Notes under the pieces: generated by a model
Told to the model about the DNA's origin: nothing
The model's database searches: none
Seen by the model: only the letters and a program-made list of their open reading frames with translations
Position numbers and translations under genes: made by a program
NCBI GenBank assembly: GCA_900290245.1
Contig: OKRB01000130.1
Location: 92,800 to 156,799 of the forward strand
Length of the DNA stretch: 64,000 nucleotides
Direction: 5' to 3'
From: Candidatus Sulfuritelmatomonas gaucii
Lineage (GTDB): Bacteria > Acidobacteriota > Terriglobia > Terriglobales > Acidobacteriaceae
In this document: positions 51,068 to 60,092 of the stretch, in pieces
How the letters are laid out: the number at the start of each line of letters is the position of its first letter
How positions within the stretch are numbered: the first letter of the stretch is position 1

Positions 51068-52657
51068 ATGCCACTTTCTGTCTCCAGTACGCTGGCTTCG
51101 CCGACCGCGCCGGCTCCTGCCGTGCCGCGCCTGCGGGTGGGCAAGTTGTGCATTGCAGTCCAGGGAGCGACCCCAGCTGAGCTCTTCGCGCGTGCCGGAG
51201 CTGCCCTTAAAGACTCTGTTTTCCTTGAGTTCCGCCTCGATTTCCTGCCGAAACCGGCCGCCGCCCTGCCCGAGCTCAAGACCTTCCTCACCCGGCACCG
51301 CGAAATCACTTCCATCGTCACCTGCCGACGTAAGCCGTATGGCGGCCATTTCACGGGTGCCCTCAACGCCGAGCTCGAAATCCTCCTCAAGGCGGCAGAA
51401 ACCGGCTGCCACATCGTCGACGTCGAAATTGAGTCCGTCGAGCATTGCACCCGCGCGCAACTTACCAAGTTCCGCGCCGCCCTTCGCGCCGCCGGAACCG
51501 CGCTCCTCATCAGTTCGCACGACTTTACCCGCACCCGCCGCCCTGACGGCCTAAACCAGGTCGCCAAGCGTATCGCCGCCTATGAGCCGGAATTCGTCAA
51601 GGTGGTCACCACTGCCCGTAGCCTCACTGACAACCTTGCCGTCCTGCAGATGATTGAAGACCAGTCCCTCGCCTCGCTCGTCGTCGGCATCGCCATGGGC
51701 GAAGAGGGCATCATCAGCCGCGTCCTGAGCCCGCGCGCCGGCGCCGCCTTCACCTTCGCCTCCGCCGCTGAAGGCATTGAAACAGCGGCCGGCCAGATCT
51801 CCGCCCGCACGCTCCTCGATCTCTACCGGCTCGAGCAGCTCGACCCCGCAACGCGCATCTTCGGTGTCGCCGGAAATCCCATCGCGCATTCGCTTTCGCC
51901 TGTCATGCACGCCACGGCCTTCCGCCGCGAGAACCTCAACGCCATCATGCTTCCCCTCAAGGTGCGCACCCTCGATGACCTGCTCACGGTGGTTCGCGAC
52001 CTGCCTCTCGATGGCGTCGCCGTCACCATGCCTCTCAAGCAGGAGGTCCTGCCGCATCTCGCCAACATGGATCCGCTCACCGCTCGCATCGGCGCATGCA
52101 ACACGCTCCGCACCGGCGCGGATGGCAAGCTCTACGGATTCAACACGGACGTTGCCGGCGTTGTCCGCCCTCTCGAACGCCGCATGCGTCTCAAGGGCGC
52201 GCGTATCCTCGTCCTCGGCGCAGGCGGCGCAGCCCGCGCAGCCGTCTTCGGTCTCGTTGAGCAGGGCGCAGAGATCTACATCGTCAATCGCACGCACGAA
52301 AAGGCCGTCGCCCTCGCGCGCAAGGCGAAAGCCCACGTGCTCAAGCAGAACGTGCTCTCGAAGCAGCGCTTTGATGCCATCATCAACACCACCCCTTGCG
52401 GCATGACCGGCATCAAGCAGCCGCTCCCCATCAAAGAAAACGAACTTAACGCCTCGCTCGTTTTCGACCTGGTCTACACGCCGATCGAGACCCCGCTGCT
52501 CAAGCTCGCCAAATCGCGCGGCCTTGCCGTCATCTCCGGTCTCGAGATGTTCGTGCAGCAGGGCGCTCGCCAGTTCGAAATCTGGACCGGCAAGCCCGCC
52601 CCCGAAACGGAAATGCTTCGCGTCGTCGAGCTGGAGCTCCGCCGCCACCCGCAGTAG
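51068..52657 (+). CDS. aroDE: Bifunctional 3-dehydroquinate dehydratase (type I) / shikimate dehydrogenase
   Basis: A 529-residue fusion covering two consecutive steps of the shikimate pathway. The N-terminal half (about 20-240) is a type I dehydroquinase: the catalytic His is in SSHDFTRTRR and the Schiff-base Lys in EFVKVVTTARS. The C-terminal half (about 255-529) is shikimate dehydrogenase, with the substrate-binding NPIAHSLSPVMHATAF, catalytic Lys in VTMPLKQEVLP, Asp in GFNTDVAGV, and NADP loop LGAGGAARAAVF. Such AroD-AroE fusions occur in plants and some bacteria. The start at 51068 follows from the promoter position, which excludes earlier in-frame starts. Cytoplasmic. Confidence 0.95.
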   Translation: MPLSVSSTLASPTAPAPAVPRLRVGKLCIAVQGATPAELFARAGAALKDSVFLEFRLDFLPKPAAALPELKTFLTRHREITSIVTCRRKPYGGHFTGALNAELEILLKAAETGCHIVDVEIESVEHCTRAQLTKFRAALRAAGTALLISSHDFTRTRRPDGLNQVAKRIAAYEPEFVKVVTTARSLTDNLAVLQMIEDQSLASLVVGIAMGEEGIISRVLSPRAGAAFTFASAAEGIETAAGQISARTLLDLYRLEQLDPATRIFGVAGNPIAHSLSPVMHATAFRRENLNAIMLPLKVRTLDDLLTVVRDLPLDGVAVTMPLKQEVLPHLANMDPLTARIGACNTLRTGADGKLYGFNTDVAGVVRPLERRMRLKGARILVLGAGGAARAAVFGLVEQGAEIYIVNRTHEKAVALARKAKAHVLKQNVLSKQRFDAIINTTPCGMTGIKQPLPIKENELNASLVFDLVYTPIETPLLKLAKSRGLAVISGLEMFVQQGARQFEIWTGKPAPETEMLRVVELELRRHPQ

Positions 52658-52688
52658 TCCCGAGTCTTAGTTAGAGTTCCTGACTCTG

Positions 52689-52715
52689 CTAACTCCGCCA
52701 GACCCGCCAGCTCCG
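52689..52715. repeat. CTAACTCCG-type repeat
   Basis: Three degenerate 9-bp units (CTAACTCCG CCAGACCCG CCAGCTCCG) between the convergent aroDE and spermidine-synthase-like genes. Confidence 0.6.
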
Positions 52716-52726
52716 CTCTTCACCCA

Positions 52727-55057
52727 TCACTCCACGCTCGTGAACGACTTCGCCACGCCCAGCAAGTTCGAGTAGTCGTCCGTCCAAAGTGGGGATCCAG
52801 GCCGCCCTTTCAGCGGCTTCCATTGAAATGGCCGGCCTGTCTGCGCGGCCAGCGTGCTCAGCTCCCCCGGGTCGCGCGCCATCACCACCCAGATCGATGC
52901 CTGTTTTCCTTGATCGCGCTGCGCCTGCGAAAGCCCCGTATCGTTTCCGATGTACGCAGTCAGATGGGCGTCCTCGGCCAGATTGCCCACCATCGGCGCA
53001 AGATTGAAATAAAGATTGGAGATGTGAAATGCAATCAGGCCGCCGGGAGCCAGCTTGCGCAGATACAGCGCGAGCGCCTCCCTGGTCACCAGGTGCATGG
53101 GAATCGAATCTCCGCTGAAGGCGTCCAGAACAATCAGTCCGTAGCTGCCATCGGGTGCGTCGCGCAGCTTCAATCGTGCGTCTCCGAGCACAAACTTCGC
53201 CGCCGGGGCGCATCGCGTCAGAAACGTGAAGTAGCGTGGATCCTCAGCAATCTCTTTCACCAGGGGATCGAGCTCATAAAAAGTGAGCGTCTGGCCGGGT
53301 TGCGCATACGAGGCCAAGGCTCCTGCGCCCAGACCGACAATCGCCCAGTTTCCCTGCGGCTTCCTGGCTTGCGCGGCCTCAAAGATCGAGCCCGCTGGCC
53401 CGCTGCGCGTGAAATAAGAAAGCGGTTCGCAGCTCGCGCTCGGGTCGAGGCTTTGCGTGCCATGCAGAACTCCTCCGTGATAAAAGAGGCGGAATCCTCC
53501 ATCCGGGCTGTTTCTCACCCGATAGACGCCGAAGAAACTGCGTTGCGCGGAGAGCATCTCGCCAAAGGGAGCATAGAGCCAGCTCGCCGCCAGCAGCGCG
53601 GCCAGCCCTAATGTGAACCGCATCCGCCTCTTGCCGAAACTCATGCACCATACCATCGAGTAACCAAAAACCAACGTTGTTTCCACGTGGCCTGGCTGGA
53701 TGCTGGTGTGGGCAAGGCCCATGATCACCACCACCATGCAGATTCCCAGCGCCAGCGGCAAAAGCCAGTCCTTCCGCCGCGTCCAATCACTCGCGCCGGC
53801 AATCGAACCCGCAATTGGCAGCGGCCGAATCAGCGCGGCGAAGATCAGCGCCAGCGGCAATTCCATCACGGTGTGGAATATGACCGGGGCAATCAGCGAA
53901 TTGAAGATACCGCCCAGGACGCCGCCAATCGAAAGGCAAAGATAAAACTCAGTCAAGTGGCTCACCGCTGGCCGGCTATTCGCCAGCTCCCCATGAAAAA
54001 CCAGCGCCAATCCAAACAGGACCGTCAGATACACGAGCAGAAGCTCTGCAAGCGAAAGCCGGGTTTGCGAGATCGAAGGGAAAAGCCCGATGAGGATAAG
54101 GAAGGGCACCCGCTCCACAGCCCACCGATGCGAAATCGGCGGCTTCTTGGCAAAGACGAAGACAAAACTGATTAAGTAGGCCGCCAGCGGTAGAACCCAA
54201 AACAGAGGAATAGCCGGAACATCCGCGGTAATCGCGCTCGTCGCGCCCAGCATCAAGCTCGAAGGAATGAATGCCTGCGCGATCCAGCGCCATCGTGTCG
54301 CCCACGCAATCGAATCCGTCGCATCGCGTTTGTCTGCCGCGACCTCTCGAGCTTTATTGATTGTGAGCTCTGCGTTGTCGCCCCGCCACTTCCATGCCAG
54401 AACCGCACATCCCGCCGTCATTGCCAGAAACATCGCGTACACTACGCTCCATAACCAGCTTTGGGTGTGCAATCGCAGCAACGGCTCCAAAAGCAGCGGA
54501 TACGCGAGCAGACCGATCAGGCTTCCGGCATTGCTGGCCGCGTACAGAAAATACGGATCATGAGCGTCCTCCCGGCCCGAGTCCGCAAACCAGCGCTGCA
54601 TCACTGATGTTGTGGACGAGAGCGCGAAGAATGGAAGGCCCACGACGACCAGCAGCAACCACAGCACCCATCCCACTGGATTGCTTTCAGCGGGCGGCTC
54701 CCATCCCGCCGGAAGGTGCAGCGGCAGCATCCCCGCAATCATCAGCGGCAGAGCGACCAGGGCAAGATGCACCGCAATCTGCGCTCTTCGTCCCAGAAAC
54801 TTTAGCGCAGCGTGAGCATAGAGGTAGCCGGCCAGAAGCACGGCTTGAAAAAACACCAGGCACGTATTCCAAACTGCTGGAGTGCCACCGAGCAACGGCG
54901 TCAGCATCTTCCCGACCATGGGCTCAACAATGAACAGCAGAGTTGCGCTCAGGAACATGGAAACGCTGAAGACAACGAGAGCCAGTGACCGCACACTGGC
55001 CTCATCGAGGCTTCGCGATCTTGCCGTTGCGGGAAGAGATAGGGAGGGATAACCCAT
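52727..55057 (-). CDS. Membrane protein fused to a spermidine-synthase-like domain
   Basis: A 776-residue protein. The first two thirds have about a dozen hydrophobic helices (beginning LALVVFSVSMFLSATLLFIV) of the fused MFS/spermidine synthase type. The C-terminal part (about 535-776) is a Rossmann-like aminopropyltransferase domain with the SAM-type loop IVGLGAGALASYAQPG, the acidic YELDPLVKEIA, GDARLKLRD and VLDAFSGDSIPMHLV. Polyamine synthesis is not assured, because many such fusions lack proven activity. The start at 55057 is chosen before the first helix; an in-frame ATG at 55111 would add 18 residues. Inner membrane. Confidence 0.85.
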   Translation of the reverse strand: MGYPSLSLPATARSRSLDEASVRSLALVVFSVSMFLSATLLFIVEPMVGKMLTPLLGGTPAVWNTCLVFFQAVLLAGYLYAHAALKFLGRRAQIAVHLALVALPLMIAGMLPLHLPAGWEPPAESNPVGWVLWLLLVVVGLPFFALSSTTSVMQRWFADSGREDAHDPYFLYAASNAGSLIGLLAYPLLLEPLLRLHTQSWLWSVVYAMFLAMTAGCAVLAWKWRGDNAELTINKAREVAADKRDATDSIAWATRWRWIAQAFIPSSLMLGATSAITADVPAIPLFWVLPLAAYLISFVFVFAKKPPISHRWAVERVPFLILIGLFPSISQTRLSLAELLLVYLTVLFGLALVFHGELANSRPAVSHLTEFYLCLSIGGVLGGIFNSLIAPVIFHTVMELPLALIFAALIRPLPIAGSIAGASDWTRRKDWLLPLALGICMVVVIMGLAHTSIQPGHVETTLVFGYSMVWCMSFGKRRMRFTLGLAALLAASWLYAPFGEMLSAQRSFFGVYRVRNSPDGGFRLFYHGGVLHGTQSLDPSASCEPLSYFTRSGPAGSIFEAAQARKPQGNWAIVGLGAGALASYAQPGQTLTFYELDPLVKEIAEDPRYFTFLTRCAPAAKFVLGDARLKLRDAPDGSYGLIVLDAFSGDSIPMHLVTREALALYLRKLAPGGLIAFHISNLYFNLAPMVGNLAEDAHLTAYIGNDTGLSQAQRDQGKQASIWVVMARDPGELSTLAAQTGRPFQWKPLKGRPGSPLWTDDYSNLLGVAKSFTSVE

Positions 55058-55301
55058 AAGGTGAAATGGATTATATTCCGCTACTGAAATGTGGCTAGCG
55101 CTGCTGAACATACCTGCGTATCCTGCGTACCCTCAAATCCCCGTTACTTTTGGACGAGACGTGATGACGACCGGGGGAACGTCGTTGTCGACATCGCATC
55201 TTGCTCCGCCAACTTGCGAACTCACCATCGTCGCGCTATCGACGCCAACCCGCTAACCCCGCTGCTCCTCTGCGCTAACCTTGTCTCCAGAGGCCTCTCC
55301 C

Positions 55302-56294
55302 ATGCATGCCGCCGTCTTCGACTCCACGTCAGCAACTCCCGGCTCCTGGCTCTCCATCGAAGACATCCCGCGCCCGCAGCCTCTGTCCGGCGAACTGCTC
55401 CTCAAGGTCCTCGCCTGCGGCGTCTGCCGCACTGACCTCCACATCGTTGAGCGCGATCTCAAACCGCTCCATCCACGCATCATCCCCGGTCATCAAATCG
55501 TCGGCGAGATTGTCGAAGGCACAACCACGGTGCTCCCCGCAGGCACGCGCGTCGGCGTCTCCTGGATCGGCGGCGTCGACGGCGATTGCTGGTTCTGCCG
55601 CCACAATATGGAGAATCTCTGCGACCATCCCGTCTTCACCGGCTACTCCGTCAACGGCGGCTACGCCGAGTTCGCCGCGGTGCGCGCCGATTTCGTCAAC
55701 CCTCTTCCCGCAGGCCTCGAGCCCATCGTCGCCGCGCCGCTGCTTTGCGCCGGGGTCATCGGCTTCCGCAGCCTGCGCGTCGCGGGCGTTCAGCGCGGCG
55801 AGCGCGTCGGCCTCTTCGGCTTCGGCAGCTCCGCCTCGCTCGCCATTCGAGTTCTTCATTCATGGGATTGCGAGGTCTACGTCGTCACGCGCGGCGAGCA
55901 GCACCGCAAAGCTGCTGCATCGCTCGGCGCCACGTGGGTCGGCGACGAAGACGCAAAGCCTCCCGTCGCGCTCGATCGCGCCATCACCTTCGCACCTTCA
56001 GGCAAAGTCGTCGTCAGCGCGCTAGCCGCTCTGCGCAAGGGCGGCGTCGTCGCCATCAACGCCATTCACCTCGACCAGGTGCCCGCCTTCGACTACGATC
56101 GCCTGCTCTGGGGTGAGCGCCAGTTGCGCAGCGTCGCCAACATGATGCGCCGGGACGCGCGCGATTTCCTCGCACTCGCCCGCGACCTCAACTTCCGTCC
56201 CGCCGTGCAAACCTTCTCGCTCGACGACGCGAATCGCGCCCTTGAAGCCATCAAGCAAGAAACCGGCGAAGGCTCCGCCGTCATCGTGATGTAA
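55302..56294 (+). CDS. Zinc-dependent alcohol dehydrogenase family protein
   Basis: A 330-residue medium-chain dehydrogenase. The catalytic zinc ligands are Cys in LACGVCRTDLH, the His-Glu-like region IIPGHQIVGEIVEG and a later Cys (APLLCAGVIGF). The structural zinc loop has only three of the usual four cysteines (DGDCWFCRHNMENLC), the first being Asp. The cofactor-binding loop is GLFGFGSSASLAIRV. The enzyme should oxidise or reduce an alcohol/aldehyde with NAD(P); the substrate is unknown. ATG at 55302 after AGAGG. A perfect 9-bp hairpin repeat follows the gene at 56345. Confidence 0.9.
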   Translation: MHAAVFDSTSATPGSWLSIEDIPRPQPLSGELLLKVLACGVCRTDLHIVERDLKPLHPRIIPGHQIVGEIVEGTTTVLPAGTRVGVSWIGGVDGDCWFCRHNMENLCDHPVFTGYSVNGGYAEFAAVRADFVNPLPAGLEPIVAAPLLCAGVIGFRSLRVAGVQRGERVGLFGFGSSASLAIRVLHSWDCEVYVVTRGEQHRKAAASLGATWVGDEDAKPPVALDRAITFAPSGKVVVSALAALRKGGVVAINAIHLDQVPAFDYDRLLWGERQLRSVANMMRRDARDFLALARDLNFRPAVQTFSLDDANRALEAIKQETGEGSAVIVM

Positions 56295-56344
56295 CGCCGG
56301 TCTCCCGACTTGGGCCCCCACGGAAAGGTCTTCGTCCGTGGGGT

Positions 56345-56389
56345 GGTGTCCGGCCGTAGTGCGGGCGTCCACGCCCGCACAAGGACACC
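56345..56389. repeat. Nested hairpin repeat
   Basis: GTGCGGGCG-TCCA-CGCCCGCAC (56359-56380, 9 bp) is nested in an outer stem GGTGTCC/GGACACC (56345-56351, 56383-56389). The inner hairpin shares its TCCA loop and GCGGG core with the second hairpin of the repeat at 12953-13006. Confidence 0.75.
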
Positions 56390-56499
56390 CCGGCAGCCCG
56401 CCTCGTTTCAGGCCTTGGCCGTTGAGTCGCATCGAGAGAAGCTGGGAAACAAAAGTGCTTTGTTCCCTACAGGCGGTCCTCAACTTCGCTCATGTCCGA

Positions 56500-56871
56500 T
56501 CAGCGCTTCTTCGCGTAATCCACCATGCCCTGGAAATCGACGAAGACCACGGGCTCGTTGCCGACCACCCAGGCGTCGTGTCCCGGCGGCAGGCTCACCG
56601 CATCGCCAGCCCTCGTTGTGCTCTCAGTTCCGTCATCCATCCGCGTGACCATCGTTCCCGACACCTGGTATCCAAAGTGCGCCGCCTGGCAACTGCCGGT
56701 CTTCGCAATCGGCTTCACGCAGGTCGACCACTTCCATCCGGGCTCGAATGTCGCGCGCCCAATTGTCGCTCCTCCAACGTTCACAATTTCCACCTTGCCC
56801 TTTTCGAACGTCCTCACTTCGTTCGGGGCGCTGAAGTTCCTGCATTCCACTCTTCCAATGGTTGTTGGCAT
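56500..56871 (-). CDS. Cupin domain protein, 123 aa
   Basis: A small single-domain cupin. The beta-barrel motifs are recognisable: FEPGWKWSTCVKP near residue 48, then AAHFGYQVSGTMVTRMDDG and GDAVSLPPGHDAWVVGNEPV, with His residues in place for a metal site, although the first motif lacks the usual His-x-His pair. It may bind a small ligand or metal; its function is unknown. The ATG at 56871 has GAGGAGG seven bases upstream; the long upstream in-frame extension is not protein-like. A single-gene unit. Confidence 0.85.
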   Translation of the reverse strand: MPTTIGRVECRNFSAPNEVRTFEKGKVEIVNVGGATIGRATFEPGWKWSTCVKPIAKTGSCQAAHFGYQVSGTMVTRMDDGTESTTRAGDAVSLPPGHDAWVVGNEPVVFVDFQGMVDYAKKR

Positions 56872-57234
56872 GACTAGACCTCCTCGCTTTTTCGTTGGGA
56901 TGTGGGGGATGGGCCCTACCAGGACACAATACTCTCCCGATCTGCCGCTGTGAATCCGTTTGTTTTTCACAGCGTGGCCGGGCGCGCCGGGATGGCCGTC
57001 GCCCCATCCCGGCCACCTCTTGTGCCTTTTCATCCTGCGTCCATGCTCAAACATCTCGTTCTCCTTCCCTTCGGAAATAAAAAAGCGGCTCTGCGCAATT
57101 ACCGTGCGCAAAATCGCCATTTGTCCCATCTTCCCAAGAATTACAGTATTTCTACGAAAGCTCCCGCAAACAATTTCACTGTGTCTCCGCATCCAGCATC
57201 CGCCGGCAATTCCCTTGTCCCTATTCCCTAATCC
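56872..57234. other. Intergenic region, no gene seen
   Basis: About 360 bases upstream of the cupin gene and downstream of the SH3-like lipoprotein. It holds an AT-richer patch near 57075-57180 and a TCCCT microrepeat at 57209-57259. No clear promoter or terminator. Confidence 0.5.
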
Positions 57235-57259
57235 CTATTTCCTGCTTCCTCGCTCCCTC
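57209..57259. repeat. TTCCCT-type degenerate microrepeat
   Basis: Repeated TCCCT-containing 7-8-bp units running into the 3' end of the lipoprotein gene at 57235, so its last residues (AARERGSRK) come from repeat DNA. Confidence 0.55.
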
Positions 57260-58461
57260 GCCGCCTTGCTCCCTGGCTTCCCCGCCTTCTCCCCCGACTC
57301 ATGCATCGCAGGAATCGGCGCTTTATCCGCGCCGGCGCGCTGCACCCGCGTGTCGATCATGTCGTATTCAATCGTCCTGGGAGCCGCGGGCCGCATCACG
57401 CCGGTTGCAGGATCCGTACTCACATCGCCGTTGCTCGCGATCTGAAAACTGAACGCCGGAACGGTGCCCTTCGGTGTCGTTTCCTGAAACACGCGCACCG
57501 GCAGAAAGCCCTGGATCGGATGCAGACGAAACGCCGTCTCGTAGCGATGGTGCTTCACGCTCCAGGTGAACACGCGCACCTGGTCGAAATCGTACGGCAA
57601 ACCATAGTGATGAGGCGCCAGAACCGTCAGATACTCGGGTTTCTCATGGTCTGGCGTATCGACCTCGGGATCCATCACCTTGGTCAGCATCCAGCAACCC
57701 ACAAAGCGCTGGTCCTCGCCATACTGGGCAACATCGTCCGGCACATCCACATCCAGCCTGCTCGCCAGCAGCCAGCCCACGTGTCCCTGCGGATCGCGCG
57801 CCAGCCACCAGTCTTCCATCTCCGGCGGCTCAGTCTCTTCCGCGCCCGTTGCGCTTGCTGCCGCCGCCGGCTTCGCTCCTTTCGCTGCCGGCGATTGCTT
57901 CGCTCCCCCGGCCGGCTTTGTCTCGTTCGGGACAGGTAACGGCCCGAAGGCTTCTGCAGGCTTTTTCGGAGCTGAAGCTCTCTCCAGAAGCTGCACCTTG
58001 GTATTTCCAGCCAGCAGATGAAATCGGTCCGTTTCGCGCCCCGGAAGAATGTGCATCGCCAGGTTGTCGCCCAGAGTGGCCGTAGCCGCCACCGGGGCGT
58101 CCTTGTGCTCTTCGGCGAGCTTTTGAAATCCGTCGTAGATCTTGGCGTTAATTACAGCGTGCTCTTCAATCCATCCGATCTCGTTCTTGTCCGTCTTCAC
58201 TTTGAGAAAGCGGTGCCCATGCTCCAATACTTCGAGAGCTTGCCCATTCACCACCTGGCACACCCGGTTTGACACCGGAGCCACGCGGTCGTGCAGGTAC
58301 GTCTCGCGAATGGAGACGTACACCATCTCATGTTTCTCATAATGAAAACGGCTGCACCCCGCTGCGAAGAAAATGCAGCACCATGCCGCCGCCGGCAGCA
58401 GCAAGACGCTCAATGAGCGCTGGAGAAAACGAACAAAATGAATTGGGAAACGAGTCGGCAC
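57235..58461 (-). CDS. Lipoprotein with SH3-like domain(s), 408 aa
   Basis: The N-terminus (VLLLPAAAWCCIFFAAGCSR) ends in a lipobox-like AAGC, so this is probably a lipoprotein anchored in the envelope. An SH3b-like segment follows (RETYLHDRVAPVSNRVCQVV, then HRFLKVKTDKNEIGWIEE). After a Lys/Ala/Pro-rich linker comes a second SH3-like region (WWLARDPQGHVGWLLASRLD). The C-terminal half has a distinct domain (YLTVLAPHHYGLPYDFDQVR) of unknown function. Bacterial SH3b domains often bind cell wall. Start GTG at 58461. It is downstream of the beta-propeller lipoprotein gene by 44 bases on the same strand, so they may be co-transcribed. Confidence 0.75.
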   Translation of the reverse strand: MPTRFPIHFVRFLQRSLSVLLLPAAAWCCIFFAAGCSRFHYEKHEMVYVSIRETYLHDRVAPVSNRVCQVVNGQALEVLEHGHRFLKVKTDKNEIGWIEEHAVINAKIYDGFQKLAEEHKDAPVAATATLGDNLAMHILPGRETDRFHLLAGNTKVQLLERASAPKKPAEAFGPLPVPNETKPAGGAKQSPAAKGAKPAAAASATGAEETEPPEMEDWWLARDPQGHVGWLLASRLDVDVPDDVAQYGEDQRFVGCWMLTKVMDPEVDTPDHEKPEYLTVLAPHHYGLPYDFDQVRVFTWSVKHHRYETAFRLHPIQGFLPVRVFQETTPKGTVPAFSFQIASNGDVSTDPATGVMRPAAPRTIEYDMIDTRVQRAGADKAPIPAMHESGEKAGKPGSKAARERGSRK

Positions 58462-58505
58462 AGCCTTGGCGTTCTCTTCGAGAATAGCACTTCAGCAGTG
58501 GTCAG

Positions 58506-59708
58506 TTACTTCGGCACCGCCGCCACCGCCACCGCTCCCACCGGGTCAGTGCCGGTAACCGACTTCACCGCCAAAGTCAGCGCTCCCGAGCTGATGGTGT
58601 AAGCGTCCAGATCGGGATTCCCGCTCGTTGTCGATCCTCCAGTGGAAACGGCCAGCACGAAGGCTTTCGTGTTATCCTCCGCCAGTCCCATCGGCTGTAT
58701 GCCGGCGCCAATTGTCTTGCCCGCGGCAATCGTGTAAGTGCTTCCCGAGGCCGACAGGGAGAACCACGCAATATTCCCCGCGGTCGTCGGGCCTTGTCCG
58801 TTTGCCACATAAACGAAATCGCCTGAGCCGAGCGGCAGGATGGCGTTCGGCGAAAGCCCGCCGCTCGCGATCGGAGAACCGGTAATTTGCGCCAGCGTGC
58901 CGGAGCTCAACGAGCTGTAGCTGAAGACGCGCAGGCCACCCGGGGTGGCAGATGAGTTAACCAGAGTCTCTCCGATATAGAAAAACCGCGTTGTCGGATC
59001 CACTGCCACAGAGAGCGCGGAGCCGCCGCTGGTCTGCGGGGCAATCGTTCTCGCCGTCGCTCCCAATGGATTGGAGTTGCCTGAATTGAACGGGACCACG
59101 ATCGTCCCCCCGGTGCCAAGCGCCACAAACACATTGGCGCCATCGCGAGAGATCGCGATCTGTTTCACCGTTGCATTGGCGATACTGAACGCCTGAGACG
59201 GCAATGCCGCGCCGGGCGCGCCGATGTAACTCCCATTGGTCGCGGAAATCGGAATCGCATCCAGTTCCACCTGGTTGGAGCCGTTGATGTATGCGGCGAT
59301 CAGCCACGAGTCGCTGGGATCCACCTCCATCGCCGCCGGCAATTCGCCGCTGTTAAAAATCCCTCCATTGCTTCCCGCGGTCAAGGCGCCGCTCGATCCA
59401 ATCGAATACATATAGATGCCACCGGTTGTCCCCACGTAGAGAAACCCGCCACTCGGTGCGATGGCAATGCAGCTAGGCGCTGCCAGAAAAGTTTCGGTGC
59501 CGCCCGAAATTGCGCCGAGCGTGCCGCTGTTGATCGAGTAGCCCACGAGCTGCTTGGTCGTCTCGTTGACCACATAAAAGACGCCGCTGGAAAGTGTCGT
59601 GGGCGTCGTGCCGCCGCCCCCGCCGCTGTTCGCCGGCGGATCCCAGAATCCCGAGCACCCTGAAAACACGACCGTTGATGCAAGCAAAAGCCCAGCGCCG
59701 ATCTTCAT
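58506..59708 (-). CDS. Lipoprotein with beta-propeller (YncE/lactonase-like) repeats
   Basis: A 400-residue envelope protein. The signal (GAGLLLASTVVFSGCSG) ends in a lipobox FSGC, followed by a Gly-rich linker. The body consists of repeated propeller blades, for example GVFYVVNETTKQLVGYSI, GGFLYVGTTGGIYMYSI, RFFYIGETLVNSS and GDFVYVANGQGPTT, as in YncE and 6-phosphogluconolactonase-like proteins. Enzymatic activity cannot be read from this. ATG at 59708 with GGGGAG five bases upstream. Acidobacteria carry many such proteins; the role may be binding. Confidence 0.82.
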   Translation of the reverse strand: MKIGAGLLLASTVVFSGCSGFWDPPANSGGGGGTTPTTLSSGVFYVVNETTKQLVGYSINSGTLGAISGGTETFLAAPSCIAIAPSGGFLYVGTTGGIYMYSIGSSGALTAGSNGGIFNSGELPAAMEVDPSDSWLIAAYINGSNQVELDAIPISATNGSYIGAPGAALPSQAFSIANATVKQIAISRDGANVFVALGTGGTIVVPFNSGNSNPLGATARTIAPQTSGGSALSVAVDPTTRFFYIGETLVNSSATPGGLRVFSYSSLSSGTLAQITGSPIASGGLSPNAILPLGSGDFVYVANGQGPTTAGNIAWFSLSASGSTYTIAAGKTIGAGIQPMGLAEDNTKAFVLAVSTGGSTTSGNPDLDAYTISSGALTLAVKSVTGTDPVGAVAVAAVPK

Positions 59709-60092
59709 CGTCACTCCCCGAGAGTAGCCAGAAAGCGGCCTATTATTCTTGCCAAGCGGAATCCGCAAAAAAGCGCAACTTATTGAAAGGGTAACGCCAG
59801 GACGCGTGCCTTGTCCTGTGGCCTCGCTTCCTGAAGGGCGCACAGAAGATCTGGTCGTCACAGTAGAGACGTGGGGATGACCGATTTCGTTCGACAGGTC
59901 TGGCTCAGATGGGGTCTGTCTTAACGCCCGCGAACTTCAGCCCGTAGACCGGAACAGCATCAGACCCGCTCCGGAGGCGGTCTTTACTCCGAGACTGAAA
60001 CACGCCTCCTTCGCCCCTTGTCGCCTGCGTGGCAAGGGGGCGAAGTACGAGGCGAGTCGTTTGGCAATCTCGAATTGCGCGAACTCTGTTAA
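59709..60092. other. Intergenic region, no gene seen
   Basis: This interval is 384 bases long. It contains small imperfect inverted repeats (for example CCTTG/CAAGG near 60018-60039) but no gene, tRNA or clear terminator. Confidence 0.5.

Noticed and set aside
51551..52648. 365-codon minus-strand frame opposite aroDE
   Set aside because: Antisense shadow of a well-defined fusion enzyme with all catalytic residues.
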